Shown piece by piece: positions 62,101 through 64,000 of a DNA stretch of 64,000 nucleotides; the first letter of the stretch is position 1; every line of letters starts with the position of its first letter. Origin of the DNA: Rhododendron vialii (Eukaryota; Streptophyta; Magnoliopsida; Ericales; Ericaceae); assembly GCF_030253575.1 (NCBI RefSeq), contig NC_080569.1, positions 6,800,001 to 6,864,000 on the forward strand, in the 5' to 3' direction. Below the pieces are notes generated by a model, which saw only the letters and a list, made by a program, of their open reading frames with translations, ran no database searches and was not told the origin of the DNA. The translations under genes were made by a program, and so were the position numbers.

Positions 62101-64000
62101 CTTTCCCGTTCTGGTTTTCATCTTTGATATTGAGTCCCTTTTATGAGGAAAGGAACCAGGGCTTCCTGGTACAGTGTGTCAAGCTTCTTCATGTAGCGCT
62201 TTATAGCTTGTGCTAAAGTGGGTTGTCACCCATTTGGACCATCTAAGTTACTTTGTGAGAACCTGGCACCATTACTTGATGCAGATATATGTGCTCTAGC
62301 AGTTAAAGAGTGGGCACATTGTCCAAGGATACTGAAGGTTTGGAATTGTTCGGCACACCCCTCCTAACATATTGGGTTGGTGGGACTTACATGGTGTGAT
62401 GGATTATAACTTTATGGAAAGCAAACTTCATTTGATTAGAGTGCTAGATAGATAGGTTTGATCTTGAAAGCAAGCGTGGATGGTAAACCGTGGTTGATCC
62501 ATGCTGCAGGATCGATAATTTCATATTTCTGCTACACAGTTATCTCTGTCTGTTAAATGCAAAATGATGCTTGCATATTGATTACAAGAAATATGTTTAC
62601 CCACTCTTAACAGTCTGTTGACCTCTCTGTATCTCCAGGAGAGACTTAGCCCCACATCTGAAGGCTTTGATGGGACCGTGGTGGTTTTCCCAGTTTGATC
62701 CAGCTTCTGAAGTTTCTCAAGCTGCGAAGCGGTCATTGCAGGTTTGTTTTCCATTATGTTGATCAGTGTGACTGTTGTGCAGTAATCTTGGAATATAATT
62801 TGCAAACTTCTCATGAGTTGGGTCTTGAGCTCTCGACCTAACGATGGTATCCTGAAATCTGCACAAGATTTTTTCTGTAAGGAAATTGGAGGGAATTAAG
62901 ATTGTGAGTGTGTATCATTTGGCATGTTGCAATGTTGTTTTTTCAAAGAAACTTAACATGTTGCCTTTTGAATCTATTGTATGTTAAAAATTGTGGCCAC
63001 TGACAATCTTCTTGTTAAATTGACAGGCAGCCTTTCCAGCACAGGAGAAGAGACTAGATGCCTTGATTTTATGTACAGCTGAGATTTTGATGTATCTGGA
63101 AGAAAATTTGAATCTCACTCCACAGAGTATTTCTGACAAAGCCACTGCTTTGGATGAACTGGAAGAGATGCACCAACAGGTATTCTATGTCGAATCCAGA
63201 AACCCTTGTCATGTATATCCTTGCATTTTCCTTTTTGATTGTCTGGTTAGCAAAAATAAAAAATAAAAAATGCTTTAGTTTCTGTTATCTCTGTCGTGTA
63301 TATTAACGTGGTGTTTGATTCAAGACCTTGATTGCGGATAGACTTGGTAGGGTCAACAAACACGATTTGACATCTAAGGATGTGTCCTCCATTTACAAAT
63401 TACATTTCAGTGAATTTCTCGACCTGGATTTGTTGATTCAGAGAACCAGGTTTTTTTTTTTTCCATCATCAAGACATTTCTACTTTTGCGTTTTCGCGTC
63501 ATTGGGGGCAGTACTGTTATTGAGAATTTTGATTTGGAAACTTCCTTTGCATCATTGGACAAGATCTCCTTTCTCAAAATGGAAACTGAGACAAGAATAG
63601 CTCATCTACTTAGGAGAAAACGCAATCGTCTGATGTTAACGGCTTAGTGTTGGGCATGAATTTTTCGTTCCCGGATTAGACATGAGCTATGGATGGAGTC
63701 TGAGATTTTTTTTTTGGGTCTTATTTCTCTGGGTCGCAGGTGATATCTTCATCATTGCTTGGATTACCACATTCTTTAACATTTTTGTCTTGGGTTGTGT
63801 GGAGGGGATGGGGGTGTGTGAATATATCCAGTAGTTAGACTTAGTCTTAGACATGTACTATGTGGCCAATGCGTATTCTTGGGTGTTTAATTGCTACTTT
63901 TGTACATGCTGTTATTGTGCTTCCTGCATGAAGTCTTGCTTTTATTTCTTTCATTCCTTTTTTTTTTTTTGGGTCTTGATTCTCTTGGTTGCACAGGTGA
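56251..64000 (+). CDS. LTN1 (listerin) E3 ubiquitin ligase, 5' part
   Basis: Listerin ubiquitinates nascent chains on stalled 60S ribosomes (ribosome quality control). Only the N-terminal part is in the window. Exons: 56251-56306, 56437-56551, 58977-59039, 59339-59416, 61577-61668, 62639-62741 and 63027-63179, in phase, giving 220 codons. The next exon begins at 63740 or 63997. Landmarks: M-G-K-Q-K-G-E-G at the start, [39 protein letters not shown], and [10 protein letters not shown], typical of the listerin N-terminal HEAT-like region. The RING domain lies beyond the edge. Introns 2 and 4 hold LTR-derived fossils. Confidence 0.93.
57020..58570 (+). mobile_element. TRIM-like LTR fossil array in LTN1 intron 2
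   Basis: Four to five LTR-like units starting TGT(T/G)A(C/T)ACC-type and ending GCTACA lie in tandem, at about 57028-57163, 57688-57847, 58031-58151, 58152-58280 and 58470-58566. Three are followed after two bases by a primer-binding-site-like word; the clearest, TGGTATCAGAGC at 58283-58294, matches initiator tRNA-Met priming. Internal parts are short and non-coding, as in TRIMs. Units have diverged and some are truncated or joined directly, so the array is old. No coding domain is present. Confidence 0.7.
59106..59160. repeat. (C)n(CT)n(CA)n compound microsatellite
   Basis: A C-run at 59107-59127, then about 12 CT and 6 CA units, in LTN1 intron 3. Confidence 0.9.
59710..61221 (+). mobile_element. 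Probable solo LTR fossil in LTN1 intron 4
   Basis: Features of a long plant LTR: a TATA-like CTATAAATA at about 60585, a pyrimidine-rich leader, AATAAAATTAAATT at about 61000, and a U5-like tail ending TTTATGTCTACA. No gag or pol was seen. It contains three 80-bp tandem units (60022-60261) and a duplicated segment of about 58 bp. The 5' end is uncertain. Best guess is a Ty3/Gypsy-type solo LTR of moderate age. Confidence 0.5.
60022..60261 (+). repeat. Three 80-bp tandem repeats
   Basis: TGTTGACCCAGCGAG(C/T)CCGC then CGAATCAACAAACA and GACAAGCCTAACGA units start at 60022, 60102 and 60182 with about 90% identity. They are followed by two units of about 58 bp (GTTG(G/A)ACCATGTA(A/G)GC) at about 60270-60375. 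Confidence 0.9.
63707..64000 (+). repeat. Duplicated splice-acceptor segment at the LTN1 exon 8 boundary
   Basis: A T-run followed by GGGTCTTATTTCTCTGGGTC and GCAGGTGA at 63707-63743 is echoed by a T-run, GGGTCTTGATTCTCTTGGTT and GCACAGGTGA at 63959-64000. Both can act as acceptors giving the same first codon (GTG). After the first acceptor the reading is V-I-S-S-S-L-L and then no longer looks like listerin. The second copy runs off the window. Confidence 0.6.

Overview
This is a plant nuclear window, almost certainly from a eudicot and probably a woody species. The genes have many GT-AG introns. The products are plant-specific: class III secretory peroxidases, the chloroplast import protein TIC110, and a LURP-one-related protein. 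The gaps hold plant repeats: Stowaway and hAT MITEs, tRNA-derived SINEs, L1-type LINE pieces and LTR/TRIM remnants. I could not name the species. All gene models were spliced by eye, using reading-frame continuity and family knowledge.

Layout. (1) 1.4-23.3 kb is a class III peroxidase cluster. Three genes (called A, B and C here) lie on the + strand at 1487-2731, 11586-13688 and 17497-19172. A fourth (D) lies convergently on the - strand at 23168-19945. A, B and C have three exons and lack the third intron that D keeps, so they come from one intron-loss ancestor. B and C also share about 300-400 bp of upstream and 3' flanking sequence. A has one in-frame TGA at the codon of a conserved disulfide cysteine. 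B and C have SSGQ mini-repeats at the mature N-terminus, Pro/Ser/Cys-rich C-terminal tails, and several extra cysteines in matching places. (2) 24.9-33.6 kb (-) is a complete 15-exon TIC110 gene. (3) 35.2-40.4 kb (+) is a TruA-type tRNA pseudouridine synthase with seven exons. (4) 45.1-49.3 kb (+) is an IWR1/RDM4-type gene. One of its exons fits the reading frame only if it is skipped. (5) 51.3-54.3 kb (+) is a three-exon LURP-one-related gene. (6) 56.3 kb to the window end (+) is the 5' part of LTN1 (listerin); it runs off the edge.

Between and inside the genes lie many small DNA elements, several with exact target-site duplications. There are four hAT-type MITEs with 8-bp duplications (two perfect and intergenic, one perfect in an intron of D, one degenerate in an intron of RDM4). 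A 2.9-kb Mutator-like element has an 11-bp duplication. Six TA-flanked Stowaway-type copies are present, three of them in introns. Several long-TIR foldback elements occur. Two LTR-derived fossils, a TRIM-like tandem array and a probable solo LTR, sit in LTN1 introns.

The genes do not form one pathway. The peroxidases are secreted cell-wall enzymes in a tandem cluster; the rest are ordinary single-copy housekeeping genes. The most unusual biology is the B/C peroxidase pair with its matched extra cysteines and tails. Next come the RDM4 exon that fits no reading frame, two GC-AG introns, and a duplicated splice acceptor in LTN1.
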